From Burkholderiaceae bacterium (lineage in GTDB: Bacteria; Pseudomonadota; Gammaproteobacteria; Burkholderiales; Burkholderiaceae), in assembly GCA_947461805.1 (NCBI GenBank), contig CANHMJ010000084.1, forward strand, positions 1 through 6,286: a stretch of DNA of 6,286 nucleotides, given 5' to 3'. Below are positions 4,954 through 6,286 of this stretch, piece after piece (position 1 is the first letter of the stretch; each line of letters opens with the position of its first letter). Below the pieces are notes generated by a model. That model worked only from the letters and a program-made list of their open reading frames with translations. It was not told the DNA's origin and did no database searches. Position numbers and translations under genes: made by a program.

Positions 4954-6286
4954 TTAAGACTGGGCCAGCAAATAGTTCACCAAAAGGGGTACTGGTCTAC
5001 CAGTAGATCCTTTAGCTGCTCCACCTTTCCATGCGGTACCCGCAATATCCAAGTGCGCCCAAGGGTACTTTTCAGTAAAGCGCTTTAAAAAGCAAGCAGC
5101 CGTAACGCTGCCAGCAGGACGTCCACCGATGTTGGCCATATCAGCAAAGTTCGATTTGAGTTGCTCCTGATAGGCTGCATCGAGCGGCATGCGCCATACG
5201 GTATCAAGGGAATCGTGGCCGGCCTGGGTTAAATCCGCCAGTAAGTGGCTATCGTCAGAGAACATGCCGCTGTGAACCGCGCCCAGCGCAATCACACAGG
5301 CGCCCGTTAAGGTTGCAATATCAATCACAGCCTTGGGCTTAAAACGCTCCACATAAGTCAGCGCATCGCAGAGAATCAAACGGCCTTCGGCGTCGGTATT
5401 CAAAATCTCAATGGTTTGACCCGACATACTTTTCACAATGTCGCCTGGTCGCGTTGCTTTGCCCGAGGGCATGTTTTCGCAGGTCGGAATGACGCCGATG
5501 ACATTCTGCTTGAGGCCTAGCAATGCCGCTGAGAGCATCGTGCCGACAACGGATGCTGCTCCACACATGTCGTACTTCATCTCATCCATTGCCTCACCAG
5601 GCTTAAGGGAGATGCCGCCCGTATCGAAGGTGATACCTTTGCCTACCAATACCGTTGGAGCCTCACTCGCTTTACCACCGTTGTGACGCATGATGATAAA
5701 TTGCGGCGGAGTTTCTGAACCCTGCGCAACAGACAGGAAAGAGCCCATGCCGAGCGCTTCCATTTGCTTTTTAGTTAGCAGCTCTACCTTCAGCTTGGTT
5801 TTCTTCATCAAGCCCTGCGCTGTTTTTGCAAGGTAGGTTGGAGTGCAGATATTGGGCGGCAAATTACCCAAGTCTTTGGCCAGGTTCATGCCTTCGACTA
5901 AGGCCTCACCTTGATGCACTGCTGCTTGGACTGCCTTTGTGGCATCTTTACAAACCACAAAACGAAGTTCTTGAAACGGATCAACATGCTCCACTGCCTT
6001 GAACTTCATGGCAGGCTGACGAACACCGAATCGATAGGTTTGCTCACCCGCCAGTTGTGCCGTTAATCGAACTTGCTTGAGGACCGTATCGGCATCCGCA
6101 TTTGCCCCAAAACTCGGTACAAACCACGATGCCGACTCAATGGCGCCACCACTCAGTGTCTTGAGGGTCGCCCTAGCTAGTTTGGCGTAGGACTGCAGGG
6201 ACAAACTCTCTTTAGGGCTCGGATCGCCTAGGCCAACGAGTAACACCCGCTTGGCCTTGACGCCAGCCTTTAGCCAGCTCGCCTCA
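4954..6286 (-). CDS. pepA: Leucyl aminopeptidase PepA (M17), lacking its N-terminus in this window
   Basis: PepA is a hexameric two-metal cytosolic aminopeptidase of family M17. The frame continues through the right edge, giving 443 visible residues that start EASWLKAGVKAKRVLLVGLG; the GTG at 6246 is internal, because KRVLLVGLG is an internal strand of the family's N-terminal domain. About 50-60 residues are missing relative to the 503-residue E. coli enzyme. In visible numbering the metal and catalytic residues are all present with the same spacing as in E. coli: Lys216 and Asp221 in GKGITFDTGG, Lys228 in SLKPGEAM, Asp239 in KYDMCGAA, and Asp298, Glu300 and Arg302 in the signature NTDAEGRL (codons at 5377-5400). 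The protein ends at a TAA at 4954-4956. It heads the tight pepA-holC-lgt cluster. Some PepA proteins also bind DNA in site-specific recombination and gene control; that role cannot be judged here. Confidence 0.97.
   Translation of the reverse strand, partial: EASWLKAGVKAKRVLLVGLGDPSPKESLSLQSYAKLARATLKTLSGGAIESASWFVPSFGANADADTVLKQVRLTAQLAGEQTYRFGVRQPAMKFKAVEHVDPFQELRFVVCKDATKAVQAAVHQGEALVEGMNLAKDLGNLPPNICTPTYLAKTAQGLMKKTKLKVELLTKKQMEALGMGSFLSVAQGSETPPQFIIMRHNGGKASEAPTVLVGKGITFDTGGISLKPGEAMDEMKYDMCGAASVVGTMLSAALLGLKQNVIGVIPTCENMPSGKATRPGDIVKSMSGQTIEILNTDAEGRLILCDALTYVERFKPKAVIDIATLTGACVIALGAVHSGMFSDDSHLLADLTQAGHDSLDTVWRMPLDAAYQEQLKSNFADMANIGGRPAGSVTAACFLKRFTEKYPWAHLDIAGTAWKGGAAKGSTGRPVPLLVNYLLAQS

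Noticed and set aside
4954..6246. PepA starting at the GTG at 6246
   Set aside because: The residues before it (WLKAGVKAKR) continue the family's N-terminal domain, so the start lies beyond the right edge.

Overview
This 6.3-kb window looks like ordinary chromosomal DNA from a betaproteobacterium. The balanced to slightly low G+C, the protein styles and the pepA-holC linkage recall the Burkholderiales, perhaps a low-GC freshwater lineage such as Polynucleobacter. That placement is an inference from general resemblance, not a database match. I see no mobile elements, CRISPR arrays, tRNAs, rRNAs or phage genes.

Layout from left to right. (1) At 1-600 on the + strand is the 3' part of a TauE/SafE (TSUP) family membrane transporter, cut by the left edge. 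(2) Converging on it with only 12 bp between the stop codons is a minus-strand pair for malonate use: malonyl-CoA synthetase (matB, 613-2139) preceded by malonyl-CoA decarboxylase (matA/MCD, 2239-3543). They are separated by a 99-bp gap that holds a small GC-rich hairpin. (3) A 159-bp AT-rich intergenic region (3544-3702) holds a good Shine-Dalgarno site for the decarboxylase, two imperfect copies of a roughly 40-bp unit and a weak terminator-like structure. (4) A tight minus-strand housekeeping cluster follows: lgt (lipoprotein diacylglyceryl transferase), holC (DNA polymerase III chi) and pepA (leucyl aminopeptidase). The gaps are 6 bp each, and pepA runs off the right edge. No stretch over 300 bp lacks a gene.

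How the genes work together. Transcription on the minus strand runs pepA -> holC -> lgt, then across the 159-bp gap matA -> matB. MatB activates malonate with ATP and CoA to malonyl-CoA, and the decarboxylase turns that into acetyl-CoA and CO2, so the pair can feed free malonate into central metabolism. No malonate carrier (matC, madLM or TRAP type) and no GntR- or LysR-type regulator is visible. The convergent TSUP gene is a transporter, but nothing in the sequence ties it to malonate. The pepA-holC-lgt genes serve peptide turnover, replication and lipoprotein maturation, and are probably co-transcribed for convenience of expression rather than because they share a pathway.

I did not find a clearly novel system. 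The points most worth a second look are the duplicated 40-bp unit upstream of matA, the intercistronic hairpin, an insertion in MatB near its C-terminal domain, and the absence of a transporter or regulator beside the mat pair.
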